From Vulcanisaeta souniana JCM 11219 (GTDB lineage: Archaea; Thermoproteota; Thermoprotei; Thermoproteales; Thermocladiaceae), in the NCBI RefSeq assembly GCF_026000775.1, contig NZ_AP026830.1, forward strand, positions 2,069,056 through 2,133,055: DNA of 64,000 bases. Reading direction: 5' to 3'. Shown one piece after another: positions 43,352 to 53,599 of the stretch. The position numbers and the translations under genes are program-made. Positions within the stretch are counted from its first letter, which is position 1. Each line of letters opens with the position of its first letter. The notes beneath the pieces are model-generated. The model ran no database searches, was not told the origin of the DNA, and saw only the letters and a program-made list of their open reading frames with translations.

Positions 43352-44545
43352 TCATGCCCTCTGAAGAATTATTGCATAGCCCTGTCCACCGCCAACACAT
43401 GCAGTTGCAAGTCCATACTCCTTACCAGTTAATTGTAATTGCCTTGCCACTGTGCCAGTAAGCCTTGCACCTGTTGCACCCAGTGGGTGTCCAATGGCTA
43501 TTGCGCCTCCCCTTGGATTAACCCTATTTTTCTCTATACCCAACTCCTTAATTGCGTTTAATGTAACTACGGCAAATGCCTCGTTTATTTCCCAAATATC
43601 TATATCCTCGACCTTAAGTCCTGCCTTGGCTAATGCCTTCTTTGATGCTGGTACTGGGCCTTCGCCCATTATTGATGGATCAACAGCGGCCCAACCAAGG
43701 GATACAACCTTTGCCAGTGGTTTTAGACCAAGTTCCTTAACCGTTCTGCCGGACATTAGGACGACTAACGATGCGCCTGAGTTTAGGGGGGCTGAGTTAC
43801 CAGCCGTTATTACGCCACCGGGTTTAAAGGCAGGTGGTAACTTAGCCAGTGCATCCATTGATGTATTGGGCCTAACGCTTAGGTCTTTGTCGACTACGGT
43901 CTTCTGCCCATCCTTAACAACCTCTATCGGAAGTATCTCGTCCTTGAAGTAACCCTCCTCGTATGCCTTACTGGCCAATATGTGGCTCCTGTAGGACCAC
44001 TCATCCATTTCCTCCCTGCTTATCTTCTTGAGAGCTGCCAACTTCTCTGCTGTTAATCCCATTACGTATCCAGTGGCCATATCGTACATAGCATACTCGG
44101 GATTCGTGGCTAGATCAAGGTGTGGAACTACGTAAGGATTATTATACATTGGTACTCTAGACATGTGCTCGTAACCGCCGGCAAACACTATGTCTGATTG
44201 ACCTGTCCATATTTCCATTGTTCCAATACCTATTGCATCAAAGGATGAGGCGCATTGCATGTCCACGGCCATTGCAGGTATAGTAACTGGGAACTTCGCC
44301 AGGAACACGGGTATTCTACCGCCCATGCTCCAGTTATCACCGCCCTGAAGTGCATTACCAACTATTACATGGTCTATTTGTTCGGGTTTTATGCCAATGT
44401 CCTGGACTGCCTTTACGAGTAATTTAGATATCAATGTTGGACCACTTATTTCATAGAAGACATCGAATTTCGGATCTTCCCTCTTAACTCTGGAGAATGC
44501 TGTCCTCTTGAAGTAAACTATGTATGCTTCCCTATCCTCATTCAT
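43352..44545 (-). CDS. Acetyl-CoA C-acetyltransferase (thiolase)
   Basis: A 397-residue thiolase. The acylated Cys is in MQCASSFDAIGIG near residue 92, the His in GGAIAIGHPLGATGARL, and the C-terminal catalytic Cys in ATACVGGGQGYAI. It condenses or cleaves acyl-CoA, for example two acetyl-CoA to acetoacetyl-CoA. No OB-fold partner gene (DUF35) is adjacent, as seen with many archaeal thiolases. It is divergent from the Fur-like gene. Confidence 0.9.
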   Translation of the reverse strand: MNEDREAYIVYFKRTAFSRVKREDPKFDVFYEISGPTLISKLLVKAVQDIGIKPEQIDHVIVGNALQGGDNWSMGGRIPVFLAKFPVTIPAMAVDMQCASSFDAIGIGTMEIWTGQSDIVFAGGYEHMSRVPMYNNPYVVPHLDLATNPEYAMYDMATGYVMGLTAEKLAALKKISREEMDEWSYRSHILASKAYEEGYFKDEILPIEVVKDGQKTVVDKDLSVRPNTSMDALAKLPPAFKPGGVITAGNSAPLNSGASLVVLMSGRTVKELGLKPLAKVVSLGWAAVDPSIMGEGPVPASKKALAKAGLKVEDIDIWEINEAFAVVTLNAIKELGIEKNRVNPRGGAIAIGHPLGATGARLTGTVARQLQLTGKEYGLATACVGGGQGYAIILQRA

Positions 44546-44669
44546 TCCAATCGAGCCTAGGTATTCTAGGCGTAATTAATATTGCTTATTCACATATAAA
44601 CTATATAGTATTCAGTTGAGGTATGGTTCTAGAAAGATTTTATTATCCAGAAGTAATTATTATCTCGAA

Positions 44670-45098
44670 ATGAATGGAGCAGACGAAATAGTAAGCCTTC
44701 TAAGGAGTAAGGGGCTTAAGGTAACGCCGCAGAGAATTGCCATACTTAGACTATTAAGGGGTGGTGGGCACTTTAATATTGACCAAGTGCTTAATGAATT
44801 AAGAAAGACGGAGCCGAACATTAGTATATCTACTGTGTACAATGCATTAAACACCTTCGTGAAGTTGGGTATACTAAGATCCTTTGAGGCTGATGGAAAG
44901 ACTTGGTATGAAATGCGTAAGGAGCCGCACATCAATGTTATCTGTGAGAACACGGGGCAAATAATTGATGTTAATGTCGATATATCCACAATAGAGAAGA
45001 GGTTAAGTAGTATGGGTATAATTATTGAGGATCTCATAATTGTTGTTCACGGTAATTGCGTAAACCGCCCTTCTTTGGGTGGTGATCTTCCGAAGTAA
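44670..45098 (+). CDS. Fur/PerR family regulator
   Basis: 142 residues from ATG 44670. The winged helix is clear: LLRSKGLKVTPQRIAILRLL and ISISTVYNALNTFVKLGI. The dimerisation part has EPHINVICENTGQIIDV, where the usual C-x-x-C structural zinc pair is reduced to one Cys. It may sense metal or peroxide. The next gene is rubrerythrin, a natural target. A TATA-like ATTTTATTA lies 26 bases before the ATG. Confidence 0.85.
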   Translation: MNGADEIVSLLRSKGLKVTPQRIAILRLLRGGGHFNIDQVLNELRKTEPNISISTVYNALNTFVKLGILRSFEADGKTWYEMRKEPHINVICENTGQIIDVNVDISTIEKRLSSMGIIIEDLIIVVHGNCVNRPSLGGDLPK

Positions 45099-45107
45099 GT
45101 TCTAACC

Positions 45108-45124
45108 CGAAATATTTATAAATT
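45108..45124 (+). promoter_or_regulatory. Rubrerythrin promoter (BRE and TATA)
   Basis: CGAAA at 45108 followed by TATTTATAAATT fits an archaeal BRE plus TATA. It lies about 35 bases before the ATG at 45154. Being just behind the Fur-like gene it is a likely operator for that regulator. Confidence 0.55.
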
Positions 45125-45153
45125 AGAGCATAAAAACATTACTCAGACCAGGC

Positions 45154-45627
45154 ATGGATTCAAAAAAGATTCCAAAGGGTACGAAAACCTATGAAAACTT
45201 GAAGATCGCCTTTCAGGGTGAATCAATGGCAAATAGGAGGTACCTATATTATGCGAGGATGGCTAAGCAGTTAGGGCTTAATGACATAGCTGAGGTCTTT
45301 GAAAAGACTGCAAACGCGGAGACTGGGCATGCCTTTGGGCATCTAATGTTCCTTGGTGTTGATCCTGTTGCCGAGATTGAAATAAATACGATGGAGGACG
45401 CACTGAGGGCTTCAATATATGGGGAGACCTACGAGTGGACACAGATGTACCCAGGCTTTGCCAAGGTGGCTAGGGAGGAGGGCTTCCTGGAGGTTGCCGA
45501 GTGGCTTGAGGCGGTGGCTAAGGTAGAGAGACTCCATGCAAATAGATTCAACGAGGCACTTGAGAAGTACTATAAGAGTAAGGGGGTTAAAACGGAGGTC
45601 GAGGACGAAACACTGGGTAGGTTATAA
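45154..45627 (+). CDS. Rubrerythrin (di-iron domain only)
   Basis: A 157-residue ferritin-like protein. [19 protein letters not shown] and [10 protein letters not shown] in the first half, and [18 protein letters not shown] with VERLHANR in the second, supply the Glu and His ligands of the di-iron site. The C-terminal rubredoxin domain is missing. It reduces hydrogen peroxide using an unknown electron donor. It is followed 10 bases later by the DUF3501 gene. Confidence 0.9.
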   Translation: MDSKKIPKGTKTYENLKIAFQGESMANRRYLYYARMAKQLGLNDIAEVFEKTANAETGHAFGHLMFLGVDPVAEIEINTMEDALRASIYGETYEWTQMYPGFAKVAREEGFLEVAEWLEAVAKVERLHANRFNEALEKYYKSKGVKTEVEDETLGRL

Positions 45628-45637
45628 GGCGTTAACC

Positions 45638-46234
45638 ATGGAAAGTGACCTGCTTAAAATCATAAACCGTGTATACCCACCGTCACAGTACTCAGGTATT
45701 AGGGAGAGGGTTTACGAATTAATAAGTAATTACAAGGCTAATAGGTATGTTAAAGTGGATGACAGAGTAACTGTATTATTTGAGGATGCAGCGACGGTAT
45801 GGTTCCAAATAGAGGAAGCTGTGTATCTAGAGGGAGTTGACGATGATGCCGTGCTTAAGGAAGCAATAAGGACCTATAGCCCTATGGTACCGAGGAAGGA
45901 CGAGGTATCATTAACGGTATTTGTTCATGTATTTAATTACGATGAGATGAGGAACCTATTGCCTAAATACAATGGTATTGAGAACAGCGTGAACCTAGTA
46001 ATTAATGATCATGCAATACCCGCCAAACCAATATACCCAGAGGATTACGGTCCAGACGCATTGCCCAGGAGTATTCACTACCTAAAGATCAGTGAACCTG
46101 GCCTTGATTTGGCACTAAAACAGGCAACTGCAGTGGCAATCTCGGTGATGCATCCAATGGTAAATAAGACAGTAAAATTAACCGACAGGGCATTGGAATC
46201 GCTTAAATATTTAATCAAGGATATACAATGGTAA
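45638..46234 (+). CDS. DUF3501 family protein
   Basis: 198 residues. RVTVLFEDAATVWFQIEEAVYLEGV is the N-terminal hallmark of DUF3501 (F-E-x-x-x-T-x-x-x-Q-x-x-E), which is often found beside rubrerythrin. The biochemical role is unknown. ATG 45638 is 10 bases after the rubrerythrin stop; the longer in-frame start at 45536 lies inside rubrerythrin. Confidence 0.75.
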   Translation: MESDLLKIINRVYPPSQYSGIRERVYELISNYKANRYVKVDDRVTVLFEDAATVWFQIEEAVYLEGVDDDAVLKEAIRTYSPMVPRKDEVSLTVFVHVFNYDEMRNLLPKYNGIENSVNLVINDHAIPAKPIYPEDYGPDALPRSIHYLKISEPGLDLALKQATAVAISVMHPMVNKTVKLTDRALESLKYLIKDIQW

Positions 46235-46285
46235 TTAATTAAAATATTTACAAATTACTTTAATTAAATAAAAATAATAATTGGA

Positions 46286-47644
46286 TCACCTTGATAATTT
46301 TTCGACCACTATTTGGGATGCCCGGGGGCCCAGTATTGTGACATCGAGAAACGTAATTATGGCAAGTATTAGTACTATGGTGTACATGGCCGTAGCGCCA
46401 TACGTGGTTAATACTATTGGTAATAATGTCAACCATACGTAATTACCCAACCTACTTAGGCCATATTGAATTCCGTCTGCAAAGGCCCTAATCCTAGTTG
46501 GGTATAACTCAGCTGCATACTGATGGAATGCATTCGAGAATATATTAGCCAATAATGCAAATAGGAATCCAGTGCTTACGGCCTCTGCTGGGGTTAATGA
46601 AAAACCGAAGGCTAATCCAACAAAACCCATGACCAACATTATGATCGCCGTCTGCCACTTCCTATCGAACTTGACGCTGTCTATTATGAACATGGATATT
46701 AATGAAGAAATGAAGTAACCGGTGTATATGAGTAACGAGTATTGAAGCGTCTTCACCAGGGTTATGCCTTTAACAAATAATACTGACGGAGCTAATGACG
46801 CAAAGCCATAGTAAACGCCTGTCTGCAGGAACTCAAAAATCCAGAGCATTATTGTTCTTCTCCTATACTCACCCTTGAATAGATCGCCTATCGGTACTCT
46901 TTGTACCGTAGTAACCTCAACAGGAATTGGTTGTGGTAACTCACCCTTCTCTCTCCTAGCTACCTCCTCAAATATACTCACTATCCTATCGGCCTCCTCA
47001 TACTTACCCCTACTCTCTAACCACCTTGGTGACTCAGGTATTAAGAACCTCCATGGGATTATTAAGACAATACCGATACCTGCGATTATGTATAACCACT
47101 GCCAACCATAGAGAAGATACCTATGCGGTAATAAGGCATAGGCAAGGGCAGCAACGACTATTGGCGCTACCCAGGCAGCCGTATAAGCCCTAGCCAATGC
47201 CCTACCCCTAATTCTGGCTGGGAAGAATTCCGTAGTCAATACGTCAACCACGAGTATTGACTCAGGACCAACGCCAAGACCTGTTATGAACCTTATCAAA
47301 CCATATAAGTATATGTTTGGCATGAATGGCGTTATTAAGAAACCAATACCCGCTATGACCATGTTAATTATTAAGGCCGTCCTCCTACCCATGGAATCAC
47401 CAATGTACGTAAACAATATGCACCCAACGAAGGCGCCTAGGTAAAATATGGCCACGGTATAGTACAAGGAGGTGGTGAGGGGTACATGGAAGTACGAAGC
47501 CAGGGGAACTGCGACAAAACCACCAACAAACCAATCATAAAGCTCAAAGAACTCACCAAGAGTTAAGAGCGCAAGTAGTTTTGTGTGCATTGAAGTCCAG
47601 GGCAACCTCTCTAAACGACTAGCTATTGAAATTCTGGAGTTCAT
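46286..47644 (-). CDS. MFS transporter, sugar-porter-like
   Basis: A 452-residue transporter with about 12 membrane helices. YIGDSMGRRTALI (loop 2-3), GVGPESILVVDVLTTEFFPARIRGRA (helix 4-5 region) and PESPRWLESRGKYEEAD (central loop) place it in the MFS sugar/metabolite porter group. It is related to the transporter at 1-1235. The substrate cannot be told. Confidence 0.9.
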   Translation of the reverse strand: MNSRISIASRLERLPWTSMHTKLLALLTLGEFFELYDWFVGGFVAVPLASYFHVPLTTSLYYTVAIFYLGAFVGCILFTYIGDSMGRRTALIINMVIAGIGFLITPFMPNIYLYGLIRFITGLGVGPESILVVDVLTTEFFPARIRGRALARAYTAAWVAPIVVAALAYALLPHRYLLYGWQWLYIIAGIGIVLIIPWRFLIPESPRWLESRGKYEEADRIVSIFEEVARREKGELPQPIPVEVTTVQRVPIGDLFKGEYRRRTIMLWIFEFLQTGVYYGFASLAPSVLFVKGITLVKTLQYSLLIYTGYFISSLISMFIIDSVKFDRKWQTAIIMLVMGFVGLAFGFSLTPAEAVSTGFLFALLANIFSNAFHQYAAELYPTRIRAFADGIQYGLSRLGNYVWLTLLPIVLTTYGATAMYTIVLILAIITFLDVTILGPRASQIVVEKLSR

Positions 47645-47887
47645 GGTGGAATGAATCTATATAAAATATTTTTATGTTTTATCACTTAGTTCATATAAAG
47701 TATATCTCAACGATGAATGCAAATAAAATACCTAGAATGGAAATAGAGAAATAAAGAAAATAAGTATTATAGTCATAGATTTATTAAGTTATTAATTTGT
47801 GAAAATGCATAAGGTTATAAATAGTTTATGAATACTTATCAATTATACATGATATATAAATATAAGATTTCATATAATATAGAGAAT

Positions 47888-49771
47888 TTATCTACTATTT
47901 CTTAAGTATTCATTAATTGCAGCCATTATGTCATTTGGGTCAGCCCTACCCCTCAGTTCTTTCATTAACGCATTCATGAGCTTATTCCTATCATTTATGC
48001 CGAGTTTAGGTGCTTTCTCCATTACGTACCTCCTAACTTCCTCAGGACTCATTCTCCTCAACCCCAGTTTATTGATTATGTCGTTGATGGGTTTGTTGGG
48101 TTCCTTACTCCATGCTGCTATTACGTCGGGTATTGCCTCCTTGGTTATTACGCCCTGGGAATACTCATTAAATATTGCCTTAAGGTGGTCCTCAGTTATC
48201 ACGGATACATCAACGCCATCCCTTTGGAGTGACTTCATGGTGTTCACCACCGTGTTTGCTATTAACGTAGCTGGAACCTTACCCTGTAACTCACCTATTA
48301 GGTAATCAATCAAGTCATAGAATGGGGACTTTATAACCTGCATCGCCAGTTCCCTACTCATGCCATAACCCACATACCTACTCACCCTGGACTCAATCGG
48401 TTCTGGTATTAGTGCCCTAGCCCTGGCCAGTGCTTCCTTGGTAATCCTTATGGGCCTAAGGTCAGTCTCTGGATACATCCTAGCGGCACCGGGTCTAGGT
48501 CTCATGAACCTCGTCGTACCGTCTGGATTAGCCGCCCTAGTCTCCTCAGGAACGCCATGCAGTGTCTCCCTAATCCTGCCAACAATTACATCCACGGCAT
48601 CCACCAAGTCCCTATTCGACGTACCCGCAAGGAGTATGAATGAGTCAACACCAAGCCTCGAGGATACCTTGGAAACCTCCTCAGCGGTTATTCCATAGCC
48701 AGGCAATTCATCACTATGTATTAGACCGGATAGGCTAGTCCAAACCCTAACCCTATCCGCCAACTCCGTGCCAAACCTCCTATTTGGCTGAACCTCCTTA
48801 CCCAATATGCCCTTTAGGCCTGGCGTCTTTATGGCTATCACCCTACCGCCATTATCGAGGACCTTCCTGATTAGGTTGGATTTAGTGGATGAGAATATGT
48901 CAGTGACATCAACGAAATCCTTAACAAGCCAGTCCTCCCTCACGCCTCTCTTGATTAATTCATCACGGATAGCCAATAGATTCAATTGGCGCTGAACCTC
49001 GTACTCAATGACCTTGGGTATCAGGCTGAGGTCTGGAACACCCTTAATCTCCGTCTTAGCACCACCCTCAATGGATACATTCACGTCCTGCCTAACCGTG
49101 CCAAGACCCCTCTTGGCCTTACCTGTCATCTTAATACTATGCCCAATGTAGTAGGCCACCTCCATAACCTCCTGGGGACTGTACGTGAGTATTCCCGTGG
49201 ATATCTCGATAAGTGGTATACCGAGCCTATCAAGCCTATAAACAACCGTGTCACCCCTCTCCTCAATCTTCCTAGCCGCATCCTCCTCAAGGGCTATCGT
49301 CTGTATGGGCACCTTATAATCAAAGAATTTAGCGAGACCATCATGTGCAATGAGCATGGTCCTCTGGAAGCCCGAGGTGTTTGAGCCATCTATGACCGTC
49401 TTCCTCATTACGTAAACCTCATCAAATATCTTGGCATTGAACATCATGGCAACGGCAAGGGCAACCTCAAGCGACTCAGGGTCTGGGTCATGCGGCGGCT
49501 CCTCATCAAGCTCCACGAGGCATGTGGTGTCGTAATAACCCTCATAAACGAAGGTCTTACGCTTCCTAAACTCCCAAATAGCTGCCGGATCAACCTCACC
49601 AAGCTCACTCATGCTAGGCCTCAACCTCCTAATAACCCTGAAGTGAGGCTCGTCATTCCTAACAATGGGTGGACAATTACAGAATAACTTCCTACCCGTA
49701 TTCAATTGAACGTGTATCTCCAAGCCGACCTTAAGCCCAACAGCCCTATAATCAATCGGCATAATGCTCAT
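47888..49771 (-). CDS. gatE: Glutamyl-tRNA(Gln) amidotransferase subunit E
   Basis: A 627-residue protein, full length. GLKVGLEIHVQLNTGRKLFC at the start is the GatB/GatE signature; an inserted AspRS-like domain (near residues 290-410) and a C-terminal tail of YqeY type (TPDVIA-like helices) mark GatE. With GatD it converts Glu-tRNA(Gln) to Gln-tRNA(Gln) in archaea. GatD is not in the window. Confidence 0.95.
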   Translation of the reverse strand: MSIMPIDYRAVGLKVGLEIHVQLNTGRKLFCNCPPIVRNDEPHFRVIRRLRPSMSELGEVDPAAIWEFRKRKTFVYEGYYDTTCLVELDEEPPHDPDPESLEVALAVAMMFNAKIFDEVYVMRKTVIDGSNTSGFQRTMLIAHDGLAKFFDYKVPIQTIALEEDAARKIEERGDTVVYRLDRLGIPLIEISTGILTYSPQEVMEVAYYIGHSIKMTGKAKRGLGTVRQDVNVSIEGGAKTEIKGVPDLSLIPKVIEYEVQRQLNLLAIRDELIKRGVREDWLVKDFVDVTDIFSSTKSNLIRKVLDNGGRVIAIKTPGLKGILGKEVQPNRRFGTELADRVRVWTSLSGLIHSDELPGYGITAEEVSKVSSRLGVDSFILLAGTSNRDLVDAVDVIVGRIRETLHGVPEETRAANPDGTTRFMRPRPGAARMYPETDLRPIRITKEALARARALIPEPIESRVSRYVGYGMSRELAMQVIKSPFYDLIDYLIGELQGKVPATLIANTVVNTMKSLQRDGVDVSVITEDHLKAIFNEYSQGVITKEAIPDVIAAWSKEPNKPINDIINKLGLRRMSPEEVRRYVMEKAPKLGINDRNKLMNALMKELRGRADPNDIMAAINEYLRNSR

Positions 49772-49841
49772 GACTAACCTCCATACCTATTTAATTACTT
49801 AACGCTGTTGCAACGCCGTAATTACTTTAAAGTGTTCGTTC

Positions 49842-51128
49842 TTACCCCTTCTTATCCTTCTCTTCCTCGAGGCTTACCTTGCCGTAAGCCATATTAAATA
49901 TGAGGGATGTTATCATGCCTGTTGCCATGGCGATTACCATAGCTTTTGGCGCACCAGTGACTGAGCCTATGAAGGCCCAAATAACGGCGCTCGCTATCTG
50001 CGATGCTGTGAATAATACCCATGCAGATGAGTAAACGATCCTGAATTCACCACGTGGAACCACGGAAATAAGGGTGCTCCCCACCACCGTGAAGAACGCA
50101 TTAATGAATATGTTGTAGATGAGGTTTACCATGAATAGCAGTGGTACGGCAATAATCATGCTCCTAATGAGCATGGGTATTATACCAAAGCCTAAACCGA
50201 CGATTAACGCAGCGGTTAGGATTGTGTAATCAACCCTCAACTTACCGACCCTAAACCTAGGCGTGAGCATGGAGCCAATAATTGCACCGGTATAACCAAA
50301 TACACTATCAATACCTGCAAGTAGAGCTACATTGTAGTATAGGGATAATATGCTGTAGCTCAGTATGTCAAGAGATATTATCAATAGGTAGATGACTGTT
50401 ACCGTTAGGATTATAGCCCTGAAACCGGTATTCTCCTTAAACGACTCCCCAAACCTAACAAAGCCCTGCTTAATGACTTGTACGTTGGCTCCAGCAGTGG
50501 CTCTACCGTGATACCCCATGAGAGTTAATGGGGCTAGGGCAATTATGGAGAGTAGGGCTGAGGATAGGATCAAGTATTTAGTGATGTGGATGCTTAGGAA
50601 TAGTAGGTAGCCTGAAACCACTGTTGAAAATACCGAAATTATCGACCTCAATGTGTTGTTTAATGACGTATACAGTGTTATTTTCTCATTATCATTACCT
50701 AGTAAATCCTTAATCAGCGCACTCCTTACAGTCCCCATCGTTGTATATAGGCTCATGCCAATGACAATAACTATAAGCACTAACACAAGGCTCAGGGCAT
50801 TAATCCCCATTACAGTTAATACGAGGAAGGCAATTAGGTAAAGCATGGCTATTAAGGCATTACTAATCACCAACGCCTTCCTCTCACGACCAAATATGTC
50901 GATTACCATGCCACTAAATAATCGCGCCATTGACGATAATGCGTAAAGCACGTAGACCAGAGCAACGCCAAAGACACTCATGGTATCAAAACCCAAGATT
51001 GTCAACGCAAACTGTGTAACATTATAAACAATGTTATTAATTATGTTGGAGTAAATAAGTAAAGAGACATCCCTGATGTTTAGGATACTTCGGTACCTAC
51101 TGAATAGGCCGTTTAATGGTTTAGTCAT
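49842..51128 (-). CDS. MFS transporter
   Basis: A 428-residue membrane protein with about 12 helices. GMVIDIFGRERKALVISNAL is the MFS loop 2-3 motif. Long hydrophobic stretches alternate with short loops. It differs from the other two MFS genes. Its start overlaps by 8 bases the end of the broken radical-SAM gene, which suggests a former operon, maybe for export of a modified product. Confidence 0.8.
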   Translation of the reverse strand: MTKPLNGLFSRYRSILNIRDVSLLIYSNIINNIVYNVTQFALTILGFDTMSVFGVALVYVLYALSSMARLFSGMVIDIFGRERKALVISNALIAMLYLIAFLVLTVMGINALSLVLVLIVIVIGMSLYTTMGTVRSALIKDLLGNDNEKITLYTSLNNTLRSIISVFSTVVSGYLLFLSIHITKYLILSSALLSIIALAPLTLMGYHGRATAGANVQVIKQGFVRFGESFKENTGFRAIILTVTVIYLLIISLDILSYSILSLYYNVALLAGIDSVFGYTGAIIGSMLTPRFRVGKLRVDYTILTAALIVGLGFGIIPMLIRSMIIAVPLLFMVNLIYNIFINAFFTVVGSTLISVVPRGEFRIVYSSAWVLFTASQIASAVIWAFIGSVTGAPKAMVIAMATGMITSLIFNMAYGKVSLEEEKDKKG

Positions 51129-51828
51129 AGCCCTCCTTACTAAATGCTGGGCATGCCGCTATTCTTAAATTATTATTTATGATACCCCTAGCCCACCATA
51201 ACAGCTTATCCTCATCAATCGTTAGCGTCATATCGCCATTTAACTTGCCGATCCTATTAATGTCCTCGTAGAACCTAACCGTACACTTACTCAGTGTTCC
51301 ATCGGGCATTATTACGAATGAGTTTAACCACGACACATAGCATATGTACGGTGATGGTAACTCGAAGAACTTCAACCCAAGCGACCTTGCGTACCCCTTA
51401 ACCTCCTCAACAACACCATCACTGACTGGATAAACCCTATCATCATTTGGACTACCCAACCTTGATATGGACCTTATGTGAAAGGAGAACCTCTCATCAC
51501 CCCTTAGTGCATCGGCGAATTTCCTAAGTAGGGACTTAACGCTCTACGTTCTTAATATTATCCCTATGAAGATGAACCCTAATGACCATCCTGAAGTCTA
51601 TGTCTGAGTTATGCGCATTAATTACATTGTTCCATATCGTGTCAAAGGTAGGCAATCCCTTTATCCTAACCCTTACCCTATCGTGGAAGTCCCTATTACC
51701 ATCAAACGTGACTTGGTAATGCCTAACTCTTAGTATAACCAACTCCCTCAGCTTACCAATTGTTAGTGAGTAACCATTGGTCGCGGCCTCACCGTCAATT
51801 ACTAAATTTGGAATTAACCTTACCCATC
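51121..51828 (-). pseudogene. Broken radical SAM / SPASM enzyme
   Basis: Two frames make one protein. From about 51828 to 51536: IDGEAATNGYSLTIGK, then RHYQVTFDGNRDFHDRVR, the core of a radical SAM barrel (V-T-F-D-G-x-x-x-x-H-D). From about 51540 to 51121, one base shifted: FADALRGDERFSFHIRS and NSFVIMPDGTLSKC with later CPA, the SPASM part. The N-terminal Cx3CxxC of radical SAM is missing. A frameshift near 51540 and loss of the N-terminus make it inactive. Confidence 0.8.
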
Positions 51829-51933
51829 AAGCCAGGTCTAAACCTTTCATAACCATAAACACACCTAAAATTACAAGCCCACTGGATATAGAGTGAAGTT
51901 TTATTAACCCATTGATGAATTAATGGCTTAATC

Positions 51934-53388
51934 ATGGTTCCACCGTTAAAGAAAATAAGCGATTATGTATGGGAGATACCGAAGGGGTATAAGCCATGCA
52001 TGAAGGTACCTGCTAGGATATTTGCTGATGAGACCTTGCTTGAGAAAATGAAGACAGACATGACGTTGGAGCAAGCAGCTAACGTCGCGTGCCTGCCAGG
52101 TATTTACAAGTACAGCATTGCACTGCCAGATGCACACCAGGGCTATGGATTCCCAGTGGGTGGCGTGGCGGCTATGGACATGGAACAAGGTGTGGTAAGT
52201 CCAGGAGGAATTGGTTATGATATTAACTGTGGCGTAAGACTCCTTAGGACAAATCTAACGGAAAAAGACGTTAGGCCTAAGTTAAGGGAGCTCGTGGACA
52301 CCATATTCAAGTTAGTCCCCGCTGGTGTCGGTGAGACCGGGTTGCTTAAGCTATCCTTTGGTGACTTGGATAAGGTGCTTGATGAGGGTGTTGATTGGGC
52401 GTTGAGTAAGGGTTATGGTTGGGGTGATGATAAGAACTTCATTGAGGAGTTTGGGCATTACGAGGGTGCGGACTCGAGTAAGGTTAGTCAGAGAGCTAAG
52501 GAGAGGGGTAAGGATGAGCTTGGTACGACCGGTAGTGGCAACCACTTTATTGAGATCCAGGTCATTAATAAGATATTTGATACGGACCTGGCCAAGAGAC
52601 TTGGTATTGAGCGGGAGGGTCAGGTGATGGTCCTAATACACACTGGTAGTAGGGGTCTTGGTCACCAGGTCGCCACTGACTACATAAGGGTTGCCGAGAA
52701 TAAGATGAGGCAGTGGAACCTAATTCTGCCGGATAGGGAGCTAGCGGCAATGCCTCTCACCACTAAGGAGGCCCAGGACTACTTAGCCGCTATGAAGGCC
52801 GCAGCCAACTATGCATGGACGAATAGGCAAATAATAACGCATTGGGTTAGGGAAGCCTTCAGGAGGGTCTTTGGTAAGGACCCTGATAAGTTGGGTCTAG
52901 AGATAGTCTATGATGTGGCTCACAATATTGCTAAGATTGAGGATCACGTAGTCGATGATGAGGGCCACGTTAGGAAGGTGCTTGTGCATAGGAAGGGAGC
53001 CACCAGGTCATTCCCAGCGAGCAGGCCAGAAATACCGCCTAAGTATAGGGACATTGGGCAGCCTGTCTTGATACCCGGTAGCATGGGTACCGCCTCGTAT
53101 GTATTAATTGGGCTACCTACGTCATTCCAAGTGACCTTTGGCACGGCGCCTCACGGAGCGGGCAGAACACTGAGTAGGTCTGCCGCGGTTAGGATGCTGC
53201 CGCCAAATAAGGTCAGGAGTTCTCTAGAAGGTAGGGGAATAATTGTTAGGTCTGCCGAGAGCGAAATAATATCTGAGGAGGCCCCTGAGGCGTACAAGAA
53301 CGTTGATAAGGTGGCGGAGGTTGCCGAGGCCACGGGCATGGCTAAGAGGGTTTCAAGGCATGTACCAATTGGTGTCGTTAAGGGTTAA
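51934..53388 (+). CDS. rtcB: RNA ligase RtcB
   Basis: A 484-residue, full-length RtcB. It has PDAHQGYGFPVGGVAAMD, GGIGYDINCGVRLL (Mn-binding Cys), GSGNHFIEIQ, LIHTGSRGLGHQV and HRKGATRSFPAS (His that takes GMP). It joins tRNA halves after intron removal using GTP. This suits an organism with many tRNA introns, such as the one left at 16577-16605. A TATA-like TTTTATTAA precedes by about 35 bases. Confidence 0.95.
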   Translation: MVPPLKKISDYVWEIPKGYKPCMKVPARIFADETLLEKMKTDMTLEQAANVACLPGIYKYSIALPDAHQGYGFPVGGVAAMDMEQGVVSPGGIGYDINCGVRLLRTNLTEKDVRPKLRELVDTIFKLVPAGVGETGLLKLSFGDLDKVLDEGVDWALSKGYGWGDDKNFIEEFGHYEGADSSKVSQRAKERGKDELGTTGSGNHFIEIQVINKIFDTDLAKRLGIEREGQVMVLIHTGSRGLGHQVATDYIRVAENKMRQWNLILPDRELAAMPLTTKEAQDYLAAMKAAANYAWTNRQIITHWVREAFRRVFGKDPDKLGLEIVYDVAHNIAKIEDHVVDDEGHVRKVLVHRKGATRSFPASRPEIPPKYRDIGQPVLIPGSMGTASYVLIGLPTSFQVTFGTAPHGAGRTLSRSAAVRMLPPNKVRSSLEGRGIIVRSAESEIISEEAPEAYKNVDKVAEVAEATGMAKRVSRHVPIGVVKG

Positions 53389-53564
53389 AAGTGGTACAGA
53401 ATGTCATTCTTCGCCTTAATTAAATCTCGCGTTATCGTGATTTCGTGGTAAATAATCATTTTAATTACGGAGATAACCCTCTTATTGCCATGGATTAGTG
53501 CTGTGATATTCGCGGATAAGTATTGGATTGGTTGTGGTGGCTGTATTGTAGTGTCGTGTGGCAA

Positions 53565-53576
53565 ATCTTTAAAAAG
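53565..53576 (+). promoter_or_regulatory. TATA box of rps7
   Basis: ATCTTTAAAAAG lies about 25-30 bases before the ATG at 53600 and matches the archaeal TATA pattern. Confidence 0.5.
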
Positions 53577-53599
53577 GTGCTCGTTTCCTTACCGATGTA

